Shown in pieces: positions 1 to 7,990 of a stretch of 42,813 nt of DNA (its first letter is position 1; every line of letters starts with the position of its first letter). Under the pieces are notes generated by a model. That model was given only the letters and a program-made list of their open reading frames with translations. It searched no databases and was not told the origin of the DNA. The stretch spans positions 1-42,813 of the forward strand of contig JAKZTB010000276.1 of the NCBI GenBank assembly GCA_047517345.1. Direction: 5' to 3'. Source of the stretch: GCA-2717185 sp047517345 (lineage in GTDB: Bacteria; Pseudomonadota; Alphaproteobacteria; UBA8366; GCA-2717185). The position numbers and the translations under genes are program-made.

Positions 1-561
1 ACGCAGAGCGCCGGCGGCGTCACGCTGACCGGCATGGCGGTGACGCACCAGGGCACGGCTGCCGACGATACGCTGACCGGCGGACCGGGCGACGATGTGT
101 TCGTCGGCGGCGGCGGCGGCGATTTCATCATTAGTGGCGGCGGTGCGGATCTTATGCATGGCGGCGACGGCGACGACGTCTTCGTCGCGGCGGATACCGG
201 CTTCGGGCGGATCGACGGCGGCGACGGGTTCGATACGGTGCGCTTCGACGGGGCGGGGCAGAGCTTCGACCTTGGCGGCTTGCGCGGCGATCAGATCAAC
301 GCGGTCGAGGCGTTCGATCTTACCGGCACCGGCGACAATACGCTGACCCTGGACGCCGATATGGTGTTCTCCGCGACGCGCGGCACGAACGCCGAAACCG
401 GCGCCGGCCACAGCCTGATCATCGACGGCGACGCGGGCGAGGGGTGGTCCAACACCGGAACGGTTACGATCGGCGGCGACGGCTATTCGGTCTTCGAAAG
501 CGCAAACAACGGCGCGCAGATCTTCGTGGATGACGACGTTGCCGTAAACCTCGCCTCATGA
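1..561 (+). CDS. RTX-type secreted/surface protein, C-terminal part
   Basis: The reading frame is open from base 1, so the N-terminus lies outside the window; the first ATG (34) is probably internal. The first third carries glycine/aspartate-rich nonapeptide repeats of the calcium-binding RTX type (GGPGDD, GGDGDD, GGDGFD). The rest (NTLTL, then a DGDAGEG stretch, TVTIGGDGYSVFE, ending VDDDVAVNL) matches from memory the usual C-terminal module of large RTX adhesins and exoproteins secreted by type I systems. Such proteins leave the cell through an ABC/MFP/TolC channel using an uncleaved C-terminal signal. No secretion genes are visible here. Family assignment is firm; the function of the whole protein is unknown. 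Confidence 0.8.
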   Translation, partial: TQSAGGVTLTGMAVTHQGTAADDTLTGGPGDDVFVGGGGGDFIISGGGADLMHGGDGDDVFVAADTGFGRIDGGDGFDTVRFDGAGQSFDLGGLRGDQINAVEAFDLTGTGDNTLTLDADMVFSATRGTNAETGAGHSLIIDGDAGEGWSNTGTVTIGGDGYSVFESANNGAQIFVDDDVAVNLAS

Positions 562-647
562 GGCTTGCGAATCGATCACCGCTGGCGTCGAAGCAAATCG
601 CAAGAAATCAACAGTTCCACAGAAAGCGCGCGTAAGAAATACCGGCC

Positions 648-926
648 CTACGCCGCCCTCAACCGCCCGCGCTCCTCGATTTCGGCCGCATCGATCGCCT
701 TGTCGAGCGCACCACGCAACATCTTCGCCGATTCGAGCGTCAGTTCGACGGCGGCGCGTGCGCCGGGCGCAAGCGCCTGGTTTATGAAATCGATGGTAAT
801 GGCCTCTTCCAGCAGCGCGTAGTGCGGGTGATCATAGGACACCACCGCGTGCGACAGCGCGAACCAGCCATCATTGCCCTTGCCGGAGCCCTCGGCGTCG
901 ACGATCTCGACGATTGACGTACACAT
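648..926 (-). CDS. DUF6295-like small protein
   Basis: A 92-residue protein starting MCTSIVEIVDAEGSGKGNDGW, with a central YDHPH motif and a conserved-looking IDFINQALAPGARAAVEL stretch. I recognise the pattern (MCT start, GSGKG, YDHP, FIN) as the DUF6295 family, from memory. No catalytic function is known to me. No signal peptide or membrane segment is seen. It begins 5 bases after the stop of the upstream dienelactone hydrolase gene on the same strand, so the two are almost certainly co-transcribed. It converges with the RTX gene. Confidence 0.7.
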   Translation of the reverse strand: MCTSIVEIVDAEGSGKGNDGWFALSHAVVSYDHPHYALLEEAITIDFINQALAPGARAAVELTLESAKMLRGALDKAIDAAEIEERGRLRAA

Positions 927-931
927 GCGGA

Positions 932-1678
932 CTATCCCGCCAGGTGCTTCTGGAAGAACGCGAAGATCTTCTCCCAGCCGTCCATCGCCTGCTCGATGCA
1001 GTACATCGGCCGGTGGTAGTAGAAGAAACCGTGCCCGGCGCCGTCGTAGCGGTGAAACTCGTAATCCTTGTTATGTTTTTTGAGCTCGGCCTCATGCTGA
1101 TCGACCTGCTCCGGACTCGGCGCGCGGTCGTCGTTGCCGAAGATACCGAGCATCGGGCAGGACAGATCGGCGGTCATATCGATCGGCTGAACCGGCTGTT
1201 TTTCGGGTCTGTCGTCCTCGGCCTGCACCACGCGGCCGCCCCACAGCTCGATGACGGCGTCGATGCTGCTTGTGTTGCAGGCATAGAGGAAGGCTTGCCG
1301 GCCGCCCGAGCAGCTGCCGATCACGCCCACCTTGCCATTGTGATAGGGCTGCGCGCGCAGCCACGCCACCGCGCCCTCGGTGTCGCCGATGACCTCGGCG
1401 TCGGCAACGCCGCCCTCGGCGCGCGCCTTGGCGGCGACATCCTCGGCATTGCCCTCGCCCACCCGGTGATAAAGGTTATGGCTGATGGCGGCATAACCGT
1501 GATGGGCAAACCTGCGGGTCGCCTCGCGGTACCATTCGCTCCAGCCGGGCAAGTGATGAATGAGCACGACACCGGGAAACGGGCCTGCCCCCAGAGGCCG
1601 GGCGACATAGGCCGAGATGAGCTCGTTGTTGTCGCCGTTGATCGATAGGGTTTCCGCAATCATGCCTTCGTAAGCCAT
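932..1678 (-). CDS. Dienelactone hydrolase family protein
   Basis: Alpha/beta-hydrolase of 248 residues. The nucleophile elbow is GSCSGG with Cys123, the acid is in GNDDR (Asp183/184) and the histidine is His216 in GAGHGF. This is the Cys-Asp-His triad typical of dienelactone hydrolases, which open cyclic esters in aromatic catabolism; many relatives act on other esters. I chose the ATG at 1678 because AGGAGG lies 8 bases upstream of it; the ATG two codons earlier (1684) would leave only 2 bases. No signal peptide, so probably cytosolic. The small DUF6295-like gene follows in the same operon. Confidence 0.85.
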   Translation of the reverse strand: MAYEGMIAETLSINGDNNELISAYVARPLGAGPFPGVVLIHHLPGWSEWYREATRRFAHHGYAAISHNLYHRVGEGNAEDVAAKARAEGGVADAEVIGDTEGAVAWLRAQPYHNGKVGVIGSCSGGRQAFLYACNTSSIDAVIELWGGRVVQAEDDRPEKQPVQPIDMTADLSCPMLGIFGNDDRAPSPEQVDQHEAELKKHNKDYEFHRYDGAGHGFFYYHRPMYCIEQAMDGWEKIFAFFQKHLAG

Positions 1679-1913
1679 CGTCATTACCTCCTCTTTATCC
1701 GTTTATTGAGAGCCGCCTTGTTTCGGGAAGCCGGCGTTCCCGGAACAGTAGCACGGCAACGTTCGATGGCTCTACAAGGCTCGTTGCGGATATGGTCAAA
1801 GGTCACATGTAGACACTTGCATCAGCCACCCATAAGCTTGCCGGAGATAATTTTGGCGCTGGGAAGGAATGCAGCTTGCCGCTGCCAGAAGGCGACCGAC
1901 AACGGATAGGAAT
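1679..1913. promoter_or_regulatory. Divergent intergenic region
   Basis: This 235-base region separates the leftward hydrolase operon from the rightward enamidase-like gene and must hold both promoters. It is richer in A/T than its surroundings around 1840-1855. I cannot point to a convincing pair of -35/-10 boxes. Short frames inside it look non-coding. Confidence 0.3.
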
Positions 1914-3116
1914 ATGGTGATGCGTGTCGCAGTAAAAAACTTGGCAACAATTGTCTCCGGCGATTGGCGCGATCCCTATGCAGAAGGCGACTCGATCGTC
2001 ATGGATAACGGGTTGATCGAAATGGTGGGCGGGTCTGACAGCGCGACGCTGGATGGTTGCGACGTCGTGATCGATGCCGGCGGCGCCACCGCCTTGCCTG
2101 GATTAATCGACTCGCAGGTGCATGTGACGTTCGGCGACTTCACGCCCCGTCAGAACACCGTCGGGTACCTCACCAGTTACCTTCACGGCGGTACGACGAC
2201 ATCGATCTCGGCCTCAGAGGTGCATGTCCCCGGCCGGCCGAGCGATCCGCAAGGCGTCAAGGCGCTCGCGGTCGCCGCGCATAAATGCTTCAAGGACTAT
2301 CGGCCCGGGGGCATGCTGGTTCATGCCGGATCGATCATCCTCGAACCGGGATTGATTGCCGCGGATTTTGCCGACATCAAGGCGGACGGCGTTTGGCTTG
2401 CGAAGGCGGGCTTCGGTGGCGTGTCGGCGGCATCGGAGTATATCGAGCTTGTCGGCATGGCCCGAGACGCGGGCCTGATCACCACATTGCATACCGGCGG
2501 CGCTTCGATCCCGGGTTCGTTTCCGATCACCGGACGGGATCTGATCGATATCGATCCGCACGTCTCGTTTCACATCAACGGCGGACCTGTTGCGATCGAA
2601 GACAAATATTTCGAGATCGTCGCGCGCGATACGGACATCGCGATGCAGGTTTGCACGGCGGGCAACCTGCGCACGACCCTCCTGTGTGCAGAAGAAGCGC
2701 GCAAGCATGACGCGTTCGACCGCTTCCTGATCGCGACGGATACGCCGACGGGCAGCGGGGTCATGCCGCTCGGCATGATCTACACGATGATTCAGATTGC
2801 GTCCCTGAGCAATTTCGATCCGACATGGATGATCGCCGCGTCGACGGGCAATGTCGCCAAGATCTATGGTCTGAACAGCGGCTTCATTCGGCCGGGCTGC
2901 GACGCGGACATCGTGATCGTGGACGCGCCGCTCGGCTGTACCAAGGACACCGCCTTGTCGGCGATGAAAAACGGCGATCCTTGCGCGATCGGAGCGGTAA
3001 TCACCGACGGCGTGCCGCGTTTCGTCGGCCGCAGCCGCAACACGCCGCCGACAACCCGTACGATATCGGTCGCCAAAAGCACGGTCGTGCAGCGCTTCGA
3101 TCAGGCGGCGCATTGA
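1914..3116 (+). CDS. Enamidase-like amidohydrolase
   Basis: A 400-residue amidohydrolase-superfamily protein. Long stretches match my memory of the Eubacterium barkeri enamidase, which hydrolyses the ring amide of 1,4,5,6-tetrahydro-6-oxonicotinate in nicotinate fermentation: VSGDW, GDFTPRQ, LHGGTTT, PGRPSD, LHTGGASIPG, HINGGP, IASLSN, NSGFIRPG and a C-terminal SRNTPP. The expected first metal motif HxH reads QVH (Gln68, His70). The bridging-ligand position (Glu in enamidase) appears to be Lys164. His193, His220 and Asp276 are kept. Start chosen at 1914 behind GGATAGGA; an upstream in-frame ATG at 1869 would add 15 atypical residues. No other nicotinate genes are present, so the substrate is probably a different cyclic amide. 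Confidence 0.85.
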   Translation: MVMRVAVKNLATIVSGDWRDPYAEGDSIVMDNGLIEMVGGSDSATLDGCDVVIDAGGATALPGLIDSQVHVTFGDFTPRQNTVGYLTSYLHGGTTTSISASEVHVPGRPSDPQGVKALAVAAHKCFKDYRPGGMLVHAGSIILEPGLIAADFADIKADGVWLAKAGFGGVSAASEYIELVGMARDAGLITTLHTGGASIPGSFPITGRDLIDIDPHVSFHINGGPVAIEDKYFEIVARDTDIAMQVCTAGNLRTTLLCAEEARKHDAFDRFLIATDTPTGSGVMPLGMIYTMIQIASLSNFDPTWMIAASTGNVAKIYGLNSGFIRPGCDADIVIVDAPLGCTKDTALSAMKNGDPCAIGAVITDGVPRFVGRSRNTPPTTRTISVAKSTVVQRFDQAAH

Positions 3117-3222
3117 GGTTTGGCGTCACGCGAAAATAGCAAGAAATAACGACGAAGCGCCAATTAACGTTACCCAGCGGCGTGAGGATTGCCGGTCCGG
3201 TCTGCGAACGGTAAAAGGACGC

Positions 3223-4293
3223 CTAATTCGGTAGTTTCCCGTCGATCCCTTTCACATACCAATTCATACCCAAGAGCGTGCCGTCGTCGAGCGTTTTGCC
3301 TGCGGGAATAGCGAGCGACCCGTCCTGCTTGTAGATCGGACCCTTGAAGGGGTGCAGTTCTCCGGAAGTGATTTTGGCTTCCGTCGCGGCGGCCATTTTA
3401 GCGACATCGGCCGGCATATTGGTGTAGGCCGCCATTTTCACCGTGCCGGCGGAAAGACCCTTCCAGCTGTCGACCGAATCCCACCTGCCGTTCAAAACCG
3501 CCTTGGCCCGCTCGACATAATACGGAGCCCAGTTGTTGATGATGGCGGTCAGCTGCGCCTTGGGCCCGAATTCGATCATGTCGGAGGACTGGCCGAAGGC
3601 GAACACGCCCTTGTCGCCGGCAATCTGCATCGCCGCGGTCGAATCCGTATGTTGCGTCAGGATATCCGCACCTTGACCAATCAGCACCTTCGCGGCGTCC
3701 GCTTCCTTGCCGGGATCGAACCAGGAATTCACCCAGATGACTTTCAGCTTAAAGTCCGGATTGAGGGTCTGCGCGCCGAGGATAAAGGCATTGATGCCCA
3801 TGACGACTTCGGGAATGGGGAAGGAGGCAATGTAGCCCGCAACCCCCGACTTCGAAATTTTGGCCGCGATTTGACCGTTGATATAGCGGCCTTCGTAGAA
3901 GCGGGCGTTGTAGGTCGCGACATTCTTTGACCGTTTGAAACCGGTCGCGTGCTCGAACTTCACCTTGGGGAAACGCTTTGCCACCTTCAGGGTCGGATTC
4001 ATGAAACCGAACGAGGTGGTGAAGATCAGCCCGGCGTTCTGCCGCGCCAGGCGGGTGATCGCGCGCTCCGCATCGGGGCCTTCCGCGACTTTCTCGACGA
4101 ACACGGTCTCGACCTTGTCGCCGAGTTCCTTTTCGAGCGCGAGGCGACCCTGATCGTGCTGATAGGACCAGCCGTGATCGCCGATCGGCCCGACATAAAT
4201 GAATCCGACCTTTAATTTGCCCGCGGCGTTTGCGGTGCCCGCGGCAACGAAGATCGCCAAGGCGACCGCCACCGAACCAATGAAATTTCTCAT
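3223..4293 (-). CDS. BMP-family ABC transporter substrate-binding protein
   Basis: A 356-residue periplasmic binding protein of the basic-membrane-protein (Bmp/Med/PnrA) family, whose characterised members bind nucleosides. It has a signal peptide (about residues 1-23, cleavage near TANA-AG), then KVGFIYVGPIGDHGW, AERAITRLA, a GYIASFP segment and TQHTDSTA, all typical of the family. There is no lipobox cysteine, as expected for a Gram-negative periplasmic protein. It is the last gene of the leftward importer operon, 90 bases after the second permease, with an AGAGGGG ribosome site. Ligand specificity cannot be read; the neighbouring enamidase-like gene suggests a nitrogenous cyclic compound. 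Confidence 0.9.
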   Translation of the reverse strand: MRNFIGSVAVALAIFVAAGTANAAGKLKVGFIYVGPIGDHGWSYQHDQGRLALEKELGDKVETVFVEKVAEGPDAERAITRLARQNAGLIFTTSFGFMNPTLKVAKRFPKVKFEHATGFKRSKNVATYNARFYEGRYINGQIAAKISKSGVAGYIASFPIPEVVMGINAFILGAQTLNPDFKLKVIWVNSWFDPGKEADAAKVLIGQGADILTQHTDSTAAMQIAGDKGVFAFGQSSDMIEFGPKAQLTAIINNWAPYYVERAKAVLNGRWDSVDSWKGLSAGTVKMAAYTNMPADVAKMAAATEAKITSGELHPFKGPIYKQDGSLAIPAGKTLDDGTLLGMNWYVKGIDGKLPN

Positions 4294-4383
4294 GACTACC
4301 CCTCTTGCCTCACAACATGTCCCTGCGGCGCCTTTTCGAAACCCGCCACCGCTGTCCGCGACGCGATGGCAATATAATTTTTC

Positions 4384-5304
4384 CTATCGCTCTGGAGCGA
4401 ACGGCTGCCCGATGCACGCGGGCGTATTGACCCTGGTGAGCGTCCTGTTGCCGGAGATGATAATCAATGCGGCAATCGTAACAAGGTAGGGCAGCGATGA
4501 CAGCAATTGCGACGGTATAAGCATGCCGAGTCCTTGCACATATAAGCCCATGATCCAGACCGTGCCGAAAAGATAGGCGCCGATCAACAACCGCGTCGGC
4601 AGCCAGGTCGAAAACACGACCAGGGCTAAAGCGATCCAGCCGCGCCCAGCGCTCATATTCTCGATCCATTGCGGCGTATAGGCGAGCGAAAGATAGGCGC
4701 CAGCCAGGCCGGAACAGGCACCGCCGAACGCGATACAGGCATATCGCACGCCGATCACGTTATAGCCTAGCGAGTGGGCCGAATGATGGTTGCCTCCGAC
4801 GGCGGAGATGATCAGCCCGGTACGGGTCCGGAACAGCACATAGCCGACACCCGCGGTCAGAAAAAGGGAAAGGTAGACGAGGATATCTTGGCCAAACAGG
4901 ATCGGGCCCAGGAACGGTATGTCGGTTAGAAACGGAATTGCCAAAGCTTGCAGCTTGACGCCCGGCAGACCGGTGAACGATTCGCCGATCAGTCCTGACA
5001 ATCCCAACCCCAGCAACGTCAGCGCCAATCCCGTCGCGACCTGAGATGTCATCAATGTTTGAGTCAAAAAACCGAATATCATCGATATCGCGGCACCCGC
5101 GATCAGGCCCGCTAGCACGCCCAGCAGCGCCGACCCGGAGAGATGAGCGGCAACGAAGCCGCAGACGGCGCCCATGATCATCATGCCTTCGACGCCCAGA
5201 TTGAGAACACCGGACCGTTCCGTGACCAGCTCGCCGACCGCCGCCAGGAGCAAGGGCGTCGAGGCGGTGATGATGGTCAAAATAACGGCTTCGAGGGCGC
5301 TCAT
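4384..5304 (-). CDS. BMP-type ABC transporter permease (second subunit)
   Basis: A hydrophobic 306-residue inner-membrane protein with about eight or more predicted membrane segments. It contains GELVTERSGVLNLGVEGMM, the signature of the branched-chain/ribose-type permeases that pair with BMP binding proteins (YufQ-like). It forms a channel with the neighbouring permease. The gene starts 3 bases after the stop of the upstream permease gene, implying translational coupling. The next gene in the operon encodes the binding protein. Confidence 0.9.
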   Translation of the reverse strand: MSALEAVILTIITASTPLLLAAVGELVTERSGVLNLGVEGMMIMGAVCGFVAAHLSGSALLGVLAGLIAGAAISMIFGFLTQTLMTSQVATGLALTLLGLGLSGLIGESFTGLPGVKLQALAIPFLTDIPFLGPILFGQDILVYLSLFLTAGVGYVLFRTRTGLIISAVGGNHHSAHSLGYNVIGVRYACIAFGGACSGLAGAYLSLAYTPQWIENMSAGRGWIALALVVFSTWLPTRLLIGAYLFGTVWIMGLYVQGLGMLIPSQLLSSLPYLVTIAALIIISGNRTLTRVNTPACIGQPFAPER

Positions 5305-5307
5305 CGC

Positions 5308-6381
5308 TCACACCTGCTTCGCGGCGGCCGAGGCGAGCCGGATCCGGTAATGGATCAGCGTATCGCAGGCGAGAATCAAGAACAGCAGGATGCCTTGGAA
5401 GACCTGCGCCGTCTTGTCCGAGACGCCCATTTCGACCTGCACCGCTTCGCCGCCGATGTAACTGATCGCCAGCAGAATACCGGCGAAAATGACGCCGATG
5501 GGGTTCAATCGGCCGAGGAAGGCGACGATGATCGCCGTGAATCCGTAACCTGGGGAAATTGTCGGTTGCAGCTGACCGCTCGGCCCGGCCACCTCGCAGA
5601 GCCCTGCCAGCCCGGCCAAGCCACCGGACAGCATGAAACAAAACCAGATGACGCGTTTCTCGGCGAAACCGGCGAAGGCACCGGCGCGGGGCGCGCGACC
5701 GATCACGCGGATCTCGAAGCCGCGCAAGGAGCGGCCCATCATGAACGCGAGGAGGAGCCCCGCGGCGACCGCGAGGATGGCGCCGATATGGACCCGGCCT
5801 TCGCCCAGGATCGGGAGCAGTTGCCACCCTTCGAAGGGAACCGATTGTGGGAAATTGTACCCCTTCGGATCGCGCCACGGTCCCCGCACCAGCCAGTCCA
5901 GCAGCAACTGCGCGACATAGACCAACATCAGGCTTGTTAGGATTTCGTTGGCGTTGAAGCGGGTCTTCAGGAACGCGGGGATCGCGCCGAATAGGGCGCC
6001 GCCGAGGGCGCCCAGCACGAGCATCAGAACCAGGACCAGCGGCGATTGCCAAGCCGTGAAATAAACCGGGATGGCGGCGCCAAATATAGCGCCCATCGTC
6101 AGCTGGCCCTCCGCACCGATATTCCAGACATTCGCCGTGTAGCAAACCGACAGCCCGACACCGATCAAGACCAATGGCGCGGCCTTGACGATCACTTCCT
6201 CGACCGACCAGATGCTGGTCATCGGCTCGACGAAATAGATGTAAAGCGCCTTCAACGGGTCCAGTCCGAGGCTCTTAAAGATGACGCCGCCGATCACGAC
6301 GGTAATTGCGATCGCCACGACGGGCGACAGGAACGTCATCGCCTTGGACTGCGCCGCCCGTTTCTCCAAAACGAAAATCAT
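5308..6381 (-). CDS. BMP-type ABC transporter permease (first subunit)
   Basis: A 357-residue inner-membrane permease (YufP-like). The NIGAEGQLTMGAIFG motif near residue 90 is the family signature and contacts the ATPase. Multiple hydrophobic segments cover the length, with a first membrane span after a short basic N-terminus. Its ATG overlaps the stop of the ATPase gene as ATGA at 6378-6381, so translation is coupled and stoichiometry probably tied. Together with the partner permease, the ATPase and the binding protein it makes a complete nucleoside-type importer. Confidence 0.9.
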   Translation of the reverse strand: MIFVLEKRAAQSKAMTFLSPVVAIAITVVIGGVIFKSLGLDPLKALYIYFVEPMTSIWSVEEVIVKAAPLVLIGVGLSVCYTANVWNIGAEGQLTMGAIFGAAIPVYFTAWQSPLVLVLMLVLGALGGALFGAIPAFLKTRFNANEILTSLMLVYVAQLLLDWLVRGPWRDPKGYNFPQSVPFEGWQLLPILGEGRVHIGAILAVAAGLLLAFMMGRSLRGFEIRVIGRAPRAGAFAGFAEKRVIWFCFMLSGGLAGLAGLCEVAGPSGQLQPTISPGYGFTAIIVAFLGRLNPIGVIFAGILLAISYIGGEAVQVEMGVSDKTAQVFQGILLFLILACDTLIHYRIRLASAAAKQV

Positions 6382-7934
6382 GAGGTCGTGGCCATACCGC
6401 CATTGCTGGCATTTTCATGCGCGCCCGCCATCAACAAGCCGATTCGCTCCAGGCTCAACGCCGCGGTTGGAAAGGCCTGCGAAAGCTCACCACGCGAAAT
6501 GACGGCGATGCGGTCGGCGATCTCGAATATCTCGTCCAAATCCTGGCTGATCACCAGTAAGGCGGAGCCGCGCCGCGCCATGTCGATCAAGGCCTGCCGG
6601 ATCAGTCTGGCCGCGCCGGCGTCGACGCCCCAAGTCGGCTGGTTGACCACCAGGACTTTCGGCTCGCGCGCGATCTCCCGCCCGACAACGAATTTCTGCA
6701 GGTTGCCGCCCGACAACGAGTGGGCATTCGGGTCTGGCTTGCCTTTTCGCACGTCGAACGCTTCGGTAATCCTTTTGTTCATGTCCTCCGCGGCAGACCG
6801 GTTGATCAGGCCCTTGCGAACGACCCCAGCGCCGACCGCATGATGCGTCAGGATGACGTTCTCGGACAGCGCGAACTCCGAGACCGCGCCATGTCCGATC
6901 CGCTCCTCCGGTACGAAGGCAGCGTCGCGCCGGCGCCGTTGCGTAATGCTTTCGCCGCCGCAGGCTTTGCCCGCGAGTTTCACCATCCCAGCTTCCTCAC
7001 AAAGCGTTTCGCCGGAAATGACGTCGAACAATTCCGACTGCCCGTTACCGGCGACACCCGCGATCGCGACGATTTCACCCGATTGGACTTCCAAGTCGAT
7101 GTTCTTCAACGCGACGCCGAAAGGATCGTCCGTCGGCATCGAAAGATTCGTCAGTTCCAGCAGCGGGTTTCCGCTGACGGTGCTCTTTTCCGCTTTCACC
7201 GCCGCGACCTCGCTGCCGACCATCAGGTTGGCGAGGGAGGCGGCGGTTTCGTTTTGCGGGTCGACCCGCATGACGAGTTTTCCGTGACGAAGGATCGTCG
7301 CGTCGTGGCAGATGCGCTTCACTTCCTCCAGCCGGTGCGAAATATAAAGGATGGCGCATCCTTCTTCCGCCAATCGCTGCAAGGTGACGAAAAGCCGGGC
7401 CGCTTCCTGCGGCGTCAGGACCGCGGTCGGCTCGTCCATGATCAGGAGCTTCGGTTCCTGCAGCAGACAGCGGACGATCTCGATCCGCTGGCGCTCGCCG
7501 ACCGACAGGTCCGCAACCAGCGCGTCGGGTCGCAGCGGCAAGCCGTAGTCGTTGGAGACCATTTCGATTCTGTCGGCCAAGACGGCCATGTCCAAATCCG
7601 CCGGCAACGCCAAGACGACGTTCTGCAAGACGGTCAGCGAATCGAAGAGGGAGAAGTGTTGGAACACCATGCCGATGCCCAGCGTCCGCGCCGCGGCGGG
7701 ATTTGCCACCGTTACCGGCGCACCTTGCCAAAACAGCTGGCCGGAAGTCGGCTGCAAGGCGCCAAAGATGATTTTTACAAGGGTCGATTTACCGGCGCCG
7801 TTCTCGCCCAAAAGCGCGTGAATTTCCCCGGGTTTCAGCGCGAGCGTGACATCGTCGTTGGCGCGCAGGTCGCCGAACAGCTTCGTGATATTGCGCGCTT
7901 CGAGAAGATAGCCGCTCGATCCGTTCCCGCTCAC
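6378..7934 (-). CDS. BMP-type ABC transporter ATP-binding protein (tandem NBDs)
   Basis: A 518-residue ATPase with two nucleotide-binding domains (YufO/ribose-transport type). The first has a Walker A GENGAGKS (residues 43-50), signature LSVGERQ and Walker B LLIMDEPT. The second has a degenerate Walker A (GVAGNGQSE), signature LSGGNLQ and a Walker B ending VVNQPT, in which the usual DE pair is NQ, so ATP hydrolysis is probably confined to one site. This asymmetry is normal in the family. The start is GTG at 7934. It is the first gene of the importer operon, divergent from the PLP enzyme with only 56 bases between them. Confidence 0.9.
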   Translation of the reverse strand: MSGNGSSGYLLEARNITKLFGDLRANDDVTLALKPGEIHALLGENGAGKSTLVKIIFGALQPTSGQLFWQGAPVTVANPAAARTLGIGMVFQHFSLFDSLTVLQNVVLALPADLDMAVLADRIEMVSNDYGLPLRPDALVADLSVGERQRIEIVRCLLQEPKLLIMDEPTAVLTPQEAARLFVTLQRLAEEGCAILYISHRLEEVKRICHDATILRHGKLVMRVDPQNETAASLANLMVGSEVAAVKAEKSTVSGNPLLELTNLSMPTDDPFGVALKNIDLEVQSGEIVAIAGVAGNGQSELFDVISGETLCEEAGMVKLAGKACGGESITQRRRRDAAFVPEERIGHGAVSEFALSENVILTHHAVGAGVVRKGLINRSAAEDMNKRITEAFDVRKGKPDPNAHSLSGGNLQKFVVGREIAREPKVLVVNQPTWGVDAGAARLIRQALIDMARRGSALLVISQDLDEIFEIADRIAVISRGELSQAFPTAALSLERIGLLMAGAHENASNGGMATTS

Positions 7935-7990
7935 CGTAACGGAGCCCCCCCGTGCGATGCCTTTCGGCTTTTAATTTTTACCCTGCCGAT
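7935..7990. promoter_or_regulatory. Very short divergent promoter region
   Basis: Only 56 bases lie between the GTG of the importer ATPase and the preferred ATG of the PLP enzyme. It contains an A/T-rich run (7969-7980, TTTTAATTTTTA). If both operons start here their promoters overlap or face each other, which would favour joint control. No clear box pair can be named. Confidence 0.3.

Noticed and set aside
4760..6145. Open frame of 461 codons on the minus strand
   Set aside because: Frame-shifted shadow of the two permease genes, with RR-rich sequence and no hydrophobic segments.
7952..7990. Upstream GTG start for the PLP enzyme
   Set aside because: It would add 13 non-conserved-looking residues and leave 17 bases to the divergent gene. 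It is not excluded, because GGAG lies 7 bases before it.
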